This document shows, in pieces, positions 1-12,927 of a stretch of 64,000 nt of DNA (its first letter is position 1; each line of letters starts with the position of its first letter). The notes under the pieces are model-generated. The model was not told the origin of the DNA. It saw nothing but the letters and a program-made list of their open reading frames with translations, and ran no database searches. The stretch lies in NCBI GenBank assembly GCA_022749755.1, contig CM040447.1:7834545-7898544 (forward strand). Direction: 5' to 3'. This DNA is from Azadirachta indica (lineage: Eukaryota; Streptophyta; Magnoliopsida; Sapindales; Meliaceae). Made by a program: the position numbers and the translations under genes.

Positions 1-3000
1 TTGAGACTCAAATTTTTATTTTTTTGGGAGTATGCTAAAATTAAGATAAAAAGATGATATTGTCCTTAAGTACGAAAGAGTTTGATATAAATTTAAGGTA
101 AGTGGTTACCATGTGAGCTTATGTGTTACTATTTTAAACCAAAGGGATATATTTGATAATTACCCTATCTTCTTTTTTTTTAAAAACTCAAATTGTTTGA
201 TTATTTTTAAAATCTGTCTTATCTCCTAAAGTGGCATTGCATTTCCTCTTTTTGACCTGTCTGAAAAAGAACCAATTAAAAAAACCTTATCATAAAACAA
301 AATTACAACCACTAATCTATAATAACATTAATAATTAAAAAAATCAGACGATAAATCAATTTAATTAATCTTTAATAACATTCCAAATCAGCACACCTCC
401 ATTCTGCTAACCAAGATTCTCTGCCCATTAAAATAAAGTAGAATAAATTAATAAATAAATTAAATCATTAAATCACAACCCAAAAAGAGATTTGCATTTA
501 AATTGAAAACAATAAAGCTGCAATATAAATTTACGTAGACTATATATCATATATAATTTTATTGAATACTCAATTAGGAAACAAGAAAGTAAAAGAATAT
601 TCATATTAGGGTTTATGACCCCGAGCATTAGTTGTTATGACCGATCATTTATTTTGAAATATCATTCGATAGAAAAAAGAAATTTAAATTAATTAAGACT
701 TTACTCACTCTTTTTATTTTAAAAAAAAATTAAAATTTACGTCAAGATATTAAAATTTATGTGAAATAGCAAAGTAAAGGAAAAGCTATTATATAATTTA
801 TAATTTCTTTTATTATAATTAACATGATTTTTATATTTGATGCAAGTAAAGTTTGATTGCCAAATCAAACTTTATATTACAAAAGAATTATTAATTGAAT
901 TAGTTTGAATATAATGTTAATTTTATATTAATTAGTGGCTTTTCTAATGTATTTTCCATTTAATAAAAAATTTTAACTACATTATTTTTCAAAACTTTTT
1001 TAAATAACTAATTTACTTTTATTCACAAATAATGCTAATTACATTTTTATTTACCCTTTTCAATTTTAAAAGATAATTTTTGACGAGCATAATGGCTGTT
1101 TTTTAAAATTTTAAAAATATCATCAATTATTTTTATTTTTAAGAAAAATAAAACAATATAAAAAGAAAAAAAAAACATTTGTCTTTGCAGTATGACTTAT
1201 AGCGGAAAGAAAAGGAAAATTGATATTCCCGAAAACACCAGATTTGAAGGAGCCGTTAATAGAGAGAGTTATGGGGAAAAAAGAGGGGTAATTTAGTAAA
1301 ATCAGAAGACGTTCACTATTTCCAATACAAACAGGAATTCCTTCTGGCAAAATTTGAATTGGCCAACTTTTATTCTGCTTCTGTCTATATGTAGTCCCTT
1401 CCAACAAATACAAATAAACTATTAATTTAAATATTTTACAGTTATTTTAATATTATATGACAAATTTTTATTATCACAAATTTGTGTAAATTTTAAAATT
1501 AGAAGTTTTTATTAGATTTAATTTTAAGCTACTTATAAAAGTTTGTAATCAATTAATGAGTTTTTTTTTTTTAAAAGATTGTGGAAGTATATTTTACTTA
1601 AATTAAATATAAATTTTCAAGTGATTAAAATTTTTGATTTTTAATAAATTTTTAATATAATATTAATAAATTGTAGTATAATTTATAATATTAAAAAATT
1701 TAATAAAATTATTGAGAAATAAGTATTTTAGTGATAACACTCCTTTGAAAAAAAATAGATAAAGAACTTAAATATAATAGTGCAAGCATCATTGTTGATA
1801 CCTTAAAAGCTAAGAAAAGTTAAAAGATTTCAATGTTATTTTTTCTTAATACTTTCCTATTTATCTAATGTTTTAACTAAATTTAAAATTTTGTAAAATT
1901 ATTTTATATTTTAATTTATAAATAAAAATGCTTTCGGATAAGTTAACTATAACCCCAAATCTTAACCTATTTGAACTAATTAATAATCTTTTAAAATTTT
2001 TTAATTAAATATCTAAACCTTAATAAGAATAATATTAAGCACATGTAATTAAATCTTATAGTTTCAAATCTAAACAAATATCAAAATTTTTAAATTTCTT
2101 AAAATACAACACATAATATAAAAAATGAAACTAAAACTTTAGAATTTAAAATTGTAACCAAAAAAAAAAAACTTGTGCTTTACAATTGAATGCACGTGGG
2201 TAAGTACAAATACTTATATAATTATGTTTTGAATCATAATTTACCTTAGTTTTTACTTTCAAAATAATATCTTTAATTAATTATAAAATCTTTTTTATTT
2301 TGTTTTCTGTTTTTCATATTTTGATTGCAATGAACAGGAAATAATGAGAGACTAGAAAGAAAGGAAAATCACATTACGCTCTCACACGAAGAACGAGGCA
2401 TTTTCGTTCTCTCTGCATCAGTCTGTCACAGATTCCTCTCTTTTCCCCTTGCACCTTTTTCACCGTTTCCTCTCTTCTCTTTCCTCATTTTCCCACCCTC
2501 TATCTGTGCATACTCCTTCATTTCAGTTCCCCCGGTTGGTCCCTGTGATACGTTTTAGGTTCCTCAGTCATTTCGTCTGCTTTCATCTCTCTTCTTTTGT
2601 GTATTCCATTAATGGCTTTTAATTTATGACTTACCGACTAAACCAAACTTGCTTCTTTTTCTTCTTCGTTTGCTGATTGGTCTTTTTTCTTTTTCTGTTT
2701 TATGAAAGTTACTGCACTCTGTGTTTAGTCCTCTGTTTTTCTTGCTCTGTGCAGTGTGTATTTCCGGATTCTTCTGTGAAACAGTAGAAGAAACCAGAAT
2801 GATTTTGTCTTAACCGCTGTAACTGAGCTTTCTCCAGATGGATTTCATGTTTTGTTTAGATTTAATTGCTTATCTGTAAATTGCACAAGTTGGCTTCTTT
2901 TTCCCTCTGTTTTGAACTTTCTTGTTTTGTTCGGTTTTGATAGGTTTTATTCAAGGTTTGGCTTTTTCATCCTTTCTTAGTTTTCTTTCTTTTTAAGAGA

Positions 3001-3119
3001 TTTCAGATTCTGGGGAAATGGGGTTTGTTTTCTTTGGCTTACATTAAGAGATTTCTGTGAAAAAAATATGAACTTGGTTTCATGAACAGGATCAAGTTAT
3101 CATATTTTGTCTGAAAAAA
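1..3119. other. AT-rich intergenic DNA and 5' leader of the DUF630/632 gene
   Basis: From 1 to about 2330 the sequence is very AT-rich, with no gene I can support; the 96-residue reverse ORF near 1.1-1.4 kb is of low complexity and resembles no family. From about 2360 to 2600 the base composition changes to a CT-rich stretch typical of a plant promoter and 5' untranslated leader. An acceptor-like AG at 3088-3089, thirty bases before the start codon, suggests a 5'-UTR intron. I cannot place its donor with confidence. Confidence 0.5.
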
Positions 3120-6029
3120 ATGGGTTTGTCAACTTCAAAAACTGATAAAAATGAAGCTTTGCGATTGTGCAAACAAAGGAGAAGATTTATCAAGCAAGCA
3201 ATGGATTCAAGGTTTGCTCTTGCAGCTTCTCATGTTTCTTACATTAATTCTCTTAAAAACATTGGTATTGCTTTGAGGAGATTTGCTGAAGCTGAAGTTT
3301 TGATAGAATCATCTTTATCAACAACTTCAGTAGCTACTGAGCTTGAAAAAACACCCTCACATTCCTCATTCCCATCTCCGTCTCCTTCACATTTGAATGA
3401 AGTTTCTGATTCTCCACTGCACAATGAAGAAGAAATCCCTAGCCCAAAGGACAGTCGAATTTCTCAGCCTGAAGCTAGTTTCAGTTACATGAGAACTGGG
3501 AAGAGTTCTGCTGTGACTGTTAGGGTGAATGCTAACAATGAGGTTAGTGGTTTTGTGGAGGAAGAGTCGTTGCCCCCACCTCCACCACCACCACATACTT
3601 TTGAGTCAGGGTCTTGGGATTATTTTGATCCTAGTGATCATTGTGAGAGCTTTAGGTTTGTGGGGCATAATAGTAATGGGTTGGCCTTGGATTATGAAGG
3701 AGTTAGTGACAATGTGGTAGAGAGAAAGGGAAAAGGAAAAGATTTTGAAATGGTTCAAAATTCTGTAGCTGGAACTTCTCGTAGTTTTGAATCAACGAAG
3801 TGCAATCTAGGTAGTAGCAATCCAGTTAGCTCAGGAGGAGTGCCAAATGCGAATGGTGAAAATGTTGCTCTTGAACAGTCAAGTTCAAAGAGGGAGAAAG
3901 AATTGTGTGCAGCAGAAAGAGAGGATCCTTCAGAGTTTATAACTCATAGAGCTAAGGATTTTCTTTCAAGCATAAAGGATATCGAGCATCGTTTCTTCAG
4001 AGCATCTGAATCCGGCAGGGAAGTATCCCGGATGCTTGAGTCTAACAAAATCAGGGTCGGATTTTCTGAGGCCAAAGGTAATCATTTTTGTTGATGTAAT
4101 TGCATGTATTCCTCTTGTACAAAAAGATTGAATATAGATTCTTTATCATTTCACTGCTGTACAAATTCTTTTCTACTAATGCGTTTACTCTGTCTTTTTT
4201 TCTTGTAGTGAGTTCATCTGCTTCAGATGTTCTGGCAGCTTTCCAACGTGTTTGCTGCCGCAGAAGGGCTGCACCAGTTTCAAATGGTAAGCAGATTTCA
4301 GTTTGCACAGCAATTCAAATAGTCCATGAACTTTTTATCTGTAATGCAGAGAATTGAAAATTACGTTTCTCCTGTCTAAGTTAAAGGTTAAGTAAAGAAT
4401 TTCGTTATGATTCCCAGATTCAATCAAGTTGATGCTCTGTTTCATTTTGAGGCTTAACATACGACTGATGAAGGACCTTTTCTGTAACCTCTCCCTGCCT
4501 CTTATTGAATAACATAAATTTTCAATATTTGTGTAGATCCTATGCAACATGTTACAAGGGTTATTACTTGGAAGAGAACTACATCTTCAAGGTCATCTTC
4601 GTCAAGGAATCCACTGGCTGCAGCAGCAAGAGATGATGTAAGTGACAGTGGAAGTGATTTCGTTGAAGAATTCTCCATGATTGCTGGAAGCCATTCCTCC
4701 ACCCTGGAGAGACTGTTTGCATGGGAAAGAAAACTTTATGATGAAGTAAAGGTATTTCGTTGAGACCGTTTATGATATTAAGTGTGAAATTTCTTCTTAA
4801 TCCAAATGTTGCATGTTGTGTAAGCATTTAGCTTTTGCATCCCGATTATGTATTTCTACTTGTCGACAACCGTGGGATATCCAAAAAGGATAAATGCATT
4901 ATCTTTTACAGACAAAACATTTTCTCTTTTTTCCAATTGTCCACTAGTTGTGTAAGTTGATACTTAGCACTTGTTCAAAAAACCTTCTGTCACCTTCCTG
5001 ACTGAATGCTGATATGACATTCCCATTGCTGTTCTTTGAAACGCTTTGTATTTTCATTTTGTAGGCCAGTGAAACTCTCAGGAAGGAGTATGATCGGAAG
5101 TGCAACCAGCTTAGGCACCAGTGTGCAAAGGATCATAGTTCTCAGGTAATTGACAAAACCAGGGCAGTAGTAAAGGATCTACATTCACAGATCAGAGTCG
5201 GACTCCGTGCTGTTGATTCCATATCCAGGCGAATTGAGAAAATGAGAGACGAAGAGTTGCATCCACAACTCATAGAGCTAATTCAGGGGTAAGAGATTTT
5301 TGTCACAGAGGTTAGTAGATCTGTTAAATCATCGGCTCAATTGGATTTATAACCAGTGAGCCTTTATGCAGGTTGACTAGGATGTGGAAAGCCATGCTTG
5401 AATGCCATCACGCGCAATACATCACAATCTCATTGGCTTATCATGCGAGGAACTTGACAGGAACTCCACAGGGTGATACGCATAAGCAAATTCTGGCTCA
5501 GCTCCAAGAGGAGATTGAAATCTTTGGCTTGAGCTTTGCAGACTGGGTCAACAGCCTTGCATCTTATGTGGAATCGCTTAACAGCTGGCTGCAAAATTGC
5601 ATTCTGCAACCACGAGAACGTTCCAAGAACCGGAGACCATTTTCCCCTCGACGCGTTATAGCCCCTCCTATATTTGTGTTGTGTCGTGATTGGTCAGTTG
5701 GGATCAAAGCTTTGCCTTCTGTGGAACTTAGTAATAACATCAAGAGTTTCTTATCTGATCTGCAGCATTTGATGGAGCAACAAGCTGAACAGCAACAGGA
5801 GAAACTGAACTTAGTTGATGCAAACAATGGAGAATCGGAAGGCAAAGATGGTGAAAAAACTGATGATGTTTCATCAAACTTGAGCTGTATACATTCCAGT
5901 TTGGCAAAAGTTCTTGATAGACTGAACAAATTTTCCGAGGCTTCGCTCAAAATGTATGAGGATATTCGACAGAAAAGTGAAGCAGCTCGTGTTGCATATG
6001 CAAATTGCAAGCCAGCAGCTGGGTGTTGA
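3120..6029 (+). CDS. DUF630/DUF632 domain protein (NRG2/APSR1-like family)
   Basis: Five exons inferred from GT-AG junctions that keep frame: 3120-4077, 4209-4286, 4537-4751, 5065-5288 and 5372-6029, giving about 710 residues. The first ~60 residues (MGLSTSK, then a basic CKQRRRFIKQA stretch and YINSLKNIGIALRRFAEAE) are a DUF630 domain. Gly2 with Ser6 fits an N-myristoylation signal, so membrane association is likely. A variable Ser/Pro-rich middle with a run of seven prolines follows. From about residue 270 to 620 lies DUF632, with helical segments such as FITHRAKDFLSSIKDIEHRFFRASESG, the exon-4 heptad-like stretch, and LTRMWKAMLECHHAQ. Family members studied in Arabidopsis include NRG2 (nitrate signalling) and APSR1 (root growth); the biochemical role is unsettled, and some are labelled bZIP-like without a true bZIP. 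The gene converges on the ACX2 gene. Family call is firm; the specific orthologue is not known. Confidence 0.9.
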
Positions 6030-6758
6030 AAGGTTATGTAATTATCTATGTATTTCAAGTTTGTGGTTGAAAGTAGATATTTGTAAATCTCAAAATGATG
6101 TTGGGAATTAGCAGCTTTTGAGAAGAAGAAAGTATTTTGGAGTTATGGAGATGATATGAAACTGAATCTAGAAATGGAAGCTGATTTACAGGTTTATATT
6201 ATATAGTGTGTTAGTGCAATACTTGCTTCCTGCATCCAATTTTTCATGTGGGTTCAACGGGAAGTGCTTTTGCGCTCTATTTGAATTGCAAAAGCACTCT
6301 CACCTTATTGGAGAAAGCATCTAGTTTTTCTTTTTTTTTTTTCCCTTAACTTTTTCTAGGAGGCTTAATTATGAACGAACGTAACTTGAACTATATATAT
6401 GTAAAAATCGAGTATATAATTTATCATTTTTAAGTTTGTGAGAACAGCAATAAAAATTCACCACCTTAAATTGCAATGCTTGCCAAACTATTAACAGATT
6501 TTGTTTAAGCTCAAATTTGAAATTGAAGTTGTGTTATTTTTTAAGAAATTTTCAGCAGCAGAAGAAAAATGTAAGCATTTGTTTTTCTATATTCAACACG
6601 TTATTCTTCACCATTCAAGTATGCCAACATTGATTTGGACAACAGATGTTTAATCACTTGGGAGAAAAAGGGGAAAGAACAAAAATGTTTCCCTGTATTT
6701 TTGCATCCACAGTTGTTTCAAGTATCCATAACCGCAGTTTGCTTTGACTATGAATTTA
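6030..6758. other. Convergent intergenic region
   Basis: This stretch of about 730 bases separates the 3' ends of the DUF630/632 gene and the ACX2 gene, so it should hold both 3' untranslated regions. It is AT-rich, with a T-run near 6329-6343. I see no gene in it. Confidence 0.6.
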
Positions 6759-9700
6759 TCAGAATCCAACATAATGAGTGTACTGAGCATAAGCATCAGA
6801 CTGCCGGGCAATGGGGGCACGAGTAACGTGATCAGGAAGATCGAATGCATCTATGAGTTCTCCAGCAATGTTCCTCACTTGGAAACTCAGATATTCTGTG
6901 AGCTTGTGAATTGCCTGCATGATGAAAAAGACGTAATGCATGAATGGAAAATCCTAAAATGGAATTATATTTTCCCAGGAAACCTAGGCTTTAAAGAGTT
7001 AATACCTTAGCTTTGTTTGGGGCCATGTAGTCGACATTTCGATAGGTTCCAATGTCATTCCAGATTCGATCCAAGGCATAAAGATCGCATACAAGTTTAA
7101 GAGCAGCACGAGACCTAGGATCCGGGCAGCTGGAAGATACATCAAGGTCAAATTAGAAATTCAGAATTCATAAGAGTGGAAAAGGAAAGAACTTTTGATT
7201 CTGAGATTTAGGGAGTACTTCTGCACAGCTTCGATGAACTTTGCAAGGATGACAGATTCAATATGAGATTCTGCAAGCGTGAGAAGATGATTTAAGCATC
7301 TATTCCAAGCACCAAAGCTTCCAAGAGTTTTAGAATGCTTCCGTAGTCGCACTGCAACACTTTGAAGTAATCGAGATGTTCGATACTGGAAATAAGATTA
7401 TTGAGTACATTAATAAAGCTGGAGTTTATGGTATACCACAACCAACATTTTTCCACAAAACCTAGATAATACTCACTCTAAAGGCATCCAGTTGGAATTT
7501 AGGATCGCGTAAATGATCAGCACTTTCCCAACGAGCAGTTACAGGATTTGGCTGCGAAAGATACATGTTCATGGATTCTCTCAAGTAATTCCATGTAACT
7601 GCAAATGTCCCACCTTGAAATTTTTCCCTGTATTGCTTCAGAAGATCACCGGCGACCTGCATCAAAAGCAAAATGTACAGTTCTTGCTAGCATCCGGAAG
7701 AGAAACAAAAGTGAAACAATTATGTATACATGTGAAACTTGAGCAATTTATTACACAGCACACAGAAGTTAAGGGAAGTTTGTGTAACCTGCTGCAAAAG
7801 CACTGTGTTGTCACCCTCAAAAGTCTGAAAAATGTCATGATCATTCCTCAGGCTTCCAAATCGGTTCACAGCAGCATACCCATGACCTCCGCAAGATTCC
7901 CGGCAAATGCTCAATGACTTTGCTGTATAAGAAGTCACATAAGATTTGAGGCCTGCAGAAAGTGCATGGACATCTCCGATCAATTGCTCATCATGAGTTT
8001 TTTTCATCTCTGAATATTTCTCCACCAAATGAGCAGCGGCAAAATGGAATGCATAAGTTGAAGCAAGCATTGGCATGAGCTTGTGCTGCTGAGACTGATA
8101 ATCAAGGATGCTGACTTCAGGCCGCTTGGGAGGACCAAATTGCTGGCGCAATAAAGAATATCGAACGGCAATTGTCACAGCAATCTTGAGGACACCAACT
8201 GAAGAATATGCAAGGCCAACTCTCCCACCAACAAGTTCTCCAAGAGTAGCAGCAAATCGTTTATTTATGCTTGGAAGGCTGCTTGTGTATTTTCCATCGC
8301 TTGAGACATCTCCAAATCGATTAAGAAGATTATCCCGGGGAATTCTTACCGAACAGAATCTCAATGCTCCATTGTCTACTCCATTTAGACCAACCTTGTG
8401 TCCACAATCATGAATTTCAATTCCTGGAAGTATCTGATGGGTTTTCATGTCTCTAATCGGAACGATGAAGGCATGGACACCCATATCAGAGTATCCTTTT
8501 GTGTCATGAGTTGGCAACATCAGCTTGGCAAAAACAGTGGCAAACTTGCCATGAACAGCAGCATTCCCAATCCACCATTTAATGGCTCCATCGTTGGGTG
8601 TGTTGATTATGAATTCATCTGTGATAGGATCAAATGTCGCAACTGTTTCGAGGCCTTGAACATTTGAGCCTTTAACAACAAAAATTGACAGTTTCAGTTT
8701 ATATATCCATACTTGGTGAGCAAAACAACCCTGAAGACGTTAAGCAATAAGACCACAGCACAAGCATGTCTTATACAAACGCAACAACAACAACAACAAT
8801 AATGATGATGAAAATTTTGAGAGATTTGCAGCAGCTTACCATGATGGAGTTCTGTCATTGCAAAACAACCCGGATAGTCCAAATTGTCAATACCATCATA
8901 ATACTTGTCTCTATGCTTTTTGGTTCCTAAGTTGATAACCGAGCCTCCCCAGAGACTGCAATAAGATCATTGAGTAAGCATCACATAAATTCCTCTGGGA
9001 CTAGCAGTGCAATTAGAGTAAGTGGTTTCAACCCACTAATTACAACATCATACTGTAATGCACCAAATGCCTTGGCACAAACAAAATTCTAATGCATACT
9101 TGCATATAAAGGAAGAGATTGGAAACAAAAAGATGATTCGACAAAACAACTAAAAGATAATCAAACATCATTGCAAATCCTTCTATTTATGCAGCTAGAC
9201 AACAGATTAAACCACAAGCAACATGACCAAATCCCAAACTAACCATTTCCGCAATTCTCAATCACAAACCCCAATCAACAAACTCGCCAATACTCACCAT
9301 CAACTCTATGTGAAAGAACTCTCAAACAAATATTCCCTCAAAACAAATAAATAAAGCCAATCAATCCACATACCGGCATGCCTAAATCATTCAACCAAGA
9401 TAGAAAAAAGCCTATTCGAAATCACAACTAAATACCAATTAAACAATAGCTTTAGAGATATCGGACATATTATTTTTCACTTTCCTTTTTCTTAGCTCTG
9501 CTGAGACAAACTACTTCTGCTAACGATTCTCACCCTTCAAAAGGAATCATTTAGAAAGCAAATTGTTTTGTTACTAACATTTCGTTCCTATCTTATATCA
9601 CGGAATTTAACCATCTTCCATGAACTAGCAAAGAATATACTGTCCAAAAATTCAAATTTCAGAAAATTTCTTACTCTAGGAACGAACAAGTACTCAACAA

Positions 9701-10158
9701 AATCACAATCACCTGTACTGCACTCCCATCTTGATTCCAAGCGACATATCAATACTCCCCACAGCTTCAGCAATTGCAAAATACTTACCAGGATCTTCTG
9801 CAACGTACTTAAACGGCTTAATTCCAGCTTCTGTAACCAACCCAAGAAGTTGTCTCCAACAAAGTTCTCTGTGTTCATCTTTCGAAATCTCTAAGGGGGT
9901 TTGCAAATCAGGCCTTGAGTTAAAATATTCAAACACTCTCTCCTGAATTTCCCTGTATTTCCCTCTCATAAACTTTGACAACTCCGCTTTATCAAACTCC
10001 AGCTTTCCCTTGCCGCCGGTGCACGGCAGTAGCAGCAGCTGGTGGTGGTCTGACGACAGCGGGATTAAGTGTAACGACAACCGTTGGATACGCCGCGTGA
10101 CGGCGGTTTCATCGTCAGCCGTCTGATTTTGCGAATTTGATTCTACTTTGGATTCCAT
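6759..10158 (-). CDS. ACX2: Peroxisomal acyl-CoA oxidase, ACX2 type (long-chain)
   Basis: Seven exons on the reverse strand, all with GT-AG junctions in frame: 10158-9713, 8955-8840, 8669-7789, 7656-7477, 7385-7219, 7129-7006 and 6914-6759, giving 689 residues, close to Arabidopsis ACX2. The enzyme uses FAD and O2 to make the trans-2-enoyl-CoA in the first step of peroxisomal beta-oxidation, with H2O2 as by-product; ACX2 prefers long-chain acyl-CoA. Visible hallmarks are the N-terminal nonapeptide RIQRLSLHL (a textbook PTS2), [11 protein letters not shown] and [18 protein letters not shown] in the dehydrogenase core, [35 protein letters not shown], and [12 protein letters not shown], which carries the family's catalytic glutamate. 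The C-terminus YVGF is not a PTS1, consistent with PTS2 import. Intron 1 is long (about 757 bases). Nothing indicates loss of function. Confidence 0.97.
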
Positions 10159-10400
10159 TAGATAAAGATTTGGTGAATTTCCTGGTAATGATGATGAACA
10201 AGAAGAAGATTTGAAGAAAGGGCGTTGTGCTATGTCATTAATTTGTTTATTACCCAGAAAGGCAGGTTACGTGGCGTTATGGTGGTTGTATACGTGGGGG
10301 AAGGACATTGGCTGGGGTGCTTGGCAGTTAATTTCTATTTTGGCGCGCCTCTTAACGTCGAAGCGATATTGCTTTGACGAAAGAGTTGTTTTTGGATGAG
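10159..10400 (-). promoter_or_regulatory. Upstream region of ACX2 with ACGT cores and an E2F-like site
   Basis: The ~240 bases upstream of the ACX2 start are less AT-rich than the DNA beyond. They contain ACGTGG cores at about 10269 and 10291 (plus-strand reading) and TTTGGCGC at 10339-10346, which fits the E2F consensus TTTSSCGC. I could not find a convincing TATA box. Element function is inference from the motifs only. Confidence 0.4.
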
Positions 10401-11107
10401 ACCGATGAGTGTGTTGGAGATTTTTTTTTTTTTTTTGGTTGGTTTTTTATTAAAAAATAGGGCAACAACTAAATATAGGTATTCTACAATAAACATCATT
10501 AAACTCAATTCAATAAAATTTTGGATTTTTAAAGACGTTCGTTACACGATCTGTTTGTTAATTAATATTTGCATTAATTGTGTAGAATTTGGAATTTTTT
10601 TAAAAAATAATTTATTAAAATTACTAAAATATCTTTTAATTTTCAATCTCATGTCATCTATAAAATGTGAAACGTATATTCATTTGTTTGAATTGTCGTG
10701 TTTATAAGTTTCATAATATTTTTTAACATGTCTAATAAAATCACCTTACTATGGTAATTTATATAATTATTTTTTAAAATCAAATTTTATATTTTAAACA
10801 TTTGAATAATTTAAAAAAAAAAAATAATTTGCTTTTGTAAATAATTTTGTAAAATAAGGTTATGATAGTAAAGTTTGCATCAATGAGAAAGGATTTCAAA
10901 AAAAGGTTTTTGTTAATTTATTTTTAAATGTTATTCTTAAAGTAATATGTAATTTTTTAATAATCGTTTTATTTTATATTATGTGAAATATGCTCATTAA
11001 TTGCATGCTCTTTAATCTATTGCATTTATTTATCTAAAAAAAATTATATTGGATTTATTGATTCCGTAACTTTTTTCTTACAAGCAATGGCAGTTAACCA
11101 ATAATTT

Positions 11108-11138
<31 letters not shown>

Positions 11139-12540
11139 GATTGCGTAAGGATCAAGTTATGGACTAGACTTTTAGCCTTTCCCTAAATTAAAAATGTTAA
11201 TTAATGGGTGATTAGAAAGTAAGAATATTCTTCTCTAAATTACAAAAAAATTTACAAGCTACAAGTAACATGATCAAATAGTCAACTGGATTATATTTTG
11301 GTTTATAAACACAATTATGTCACTTCTATATTTTAAAAGATAAAAATTACAGTATTTAATATAAAATTTATTACGTTGAATGTTAAATTTATAATTTAAT
11401 TAAATATTATAAGATTTTATGTTGAAATTAAACGATAATCTCACCACAAATCACGTCTTATCACGTGTTCAAAAGAAAAATAAAATTATTCAAAATATTA
11501 TTCTTAAAGAGTTTTGACAATTTGACCAAAGATGTAAAATAAGTATATTTAAACTCAGACTTTATCTGAGTAGACAGAAATGTACTCCAAACTCTACACC
11601 AGAGCCAAGTCTGCGAACAAGCTAGTAAGGTAAAATATCACTCAAATTTACGTGAAAATGTCTGAGTAAAGTTATATACGATACAAGACTCCGATAAATA
11701 ATATAATATTAATAATGTGTATACATAATATTAAAAAAAATTTAAGTATATTTAAATTTAGTAAGATTTACAGTTACCATCTAATAATATAATGACAACG
11801 ATAATGTATATTAAGAGCAAATTTAAATTGGTTTGCCTAATTTTGAGCATGAATATTAATTAGTATTGTTATTAAATTTATTGATAAAATTTGAAAGATA
11901 TTTAAATCTTCCTTTTTTTAAAAAAAAATCACCAAAACAATTCTATAATTCAAGTGTCAAATAACTTTTCATAAGTTGTACATGATCAATAATTTGATTT
12001 TGTAATATTTGTCTCAAAATATTATAAAATATAAATAGGTTAAAATATGTCGCTTGCAACAAAAGAGTTAGGAAAAAAACAAGGTATGGTGTGCACGACG
12101 TTGCTTGCCAAAACGATAAGGAGATATTGCTATCTCTTATGTGATTTAATCTATTTTTTATAAAATAATAAATGTATATTTTTAAATAAAAAAATCATGC
12201 ACTTTTTTGTACACTTAACAAAAAAAAAATTAAATCGTGTTAAAATATTTGAGTATAATATTCAATTATGAAAGTATCTACGAAGCAGTGTAATGATGTA
12301 CGCCCTCTTTTTTTTTTTTTTTTTTCAATGAGAAGGAATTTGAGTTAATAGGTAATTTTGATAGATTTAAAAATAATTCATATCAACTATAATTTTAGTC
12401 CAAATTTTTTTTAAAAAAATATTTTTAATTATATCTAAATATTTGTTACGTTATTGATTATTATATTTTAAAAAAGGTGAATCAGATGATTTATGTATGT
12501 ATATATATAATGAAATAATTATATTTATTGTAGGCACAGG
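10401..12540. other. AT-rich intergenic DNA
   Basis: No gene is supported here. It contains poly-T and poly-A runs, including a 17-base T tract near 12309-12325, and a (TA)n microsatellite near 11110-11130. Short ORFs are of low complexity. Confidence 0.6.
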
Positions 12541-12710
12541 CGCGCCCAATGCCAAATAATTCAAAAACGCGGGTCAGGCTCCGAAAGTTTTCCGGTTCCC
12601 GCCTCCGCAAAATTGAAAAAAACCCAACTAAGAAGCCATAAGCTGCGGTAGAGCCGCAATTGCGAGGGAAATTAGATTCTTCAGCGACTAAACGCTTTTC
12701 CCGCTAAAAG
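12541..12710 (+). promoter_or_regulatory. Promoter / non-coding first exon with E2F-like sites
   Basis: A sharp rise in GC content marks this stretch upstream of the unknown gene at 12.9 kb. TTTCCCGC at 12697-12704 matches the E2F consensus TTTSSCGC, and TTCCCGCC at 12596-12603 is a near match. The stretch ends AAAAG followed by GTGCGT at 12711, a good splice donor. The matching acceptor is TTTTTAG ending at 12919, so the 5' untranslated region probably contains an intron of about 209 bases. The transcription start is not visible. Confidence 0.55.
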
Positions 12711-12927
12711 GTGCGTATCAAGATTCTATTTCTTTCGTTTTTATTTTTCTTGTTTTGTTTTGATTCATATTAAATGTCGTTTTATTTCATTCAATCGGTC
12801 AAATTTGTGTTTTCCAATTTGTAGATCTCATTCTAGGGTTTAGACCTAAGTTTTGATGCAGGTTTTTGCTTTTCTTTTTGGAATTTAAGACCTGAATTTG
12901 TTGTATTATCTGTTTTTAGTGAAATTG

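Noticed and set aside
1123..1413. 96-residue reverse ORF
   Set aside because: Low-complexity Phe/Lys-rich translation in AT-rich DNA, no domain or homologue recognised.
5564..6058. 164-residue reverse ORF opposite the last DUF632 exon
   Set aside because: Antisense shadow of a well-supported coding exon.
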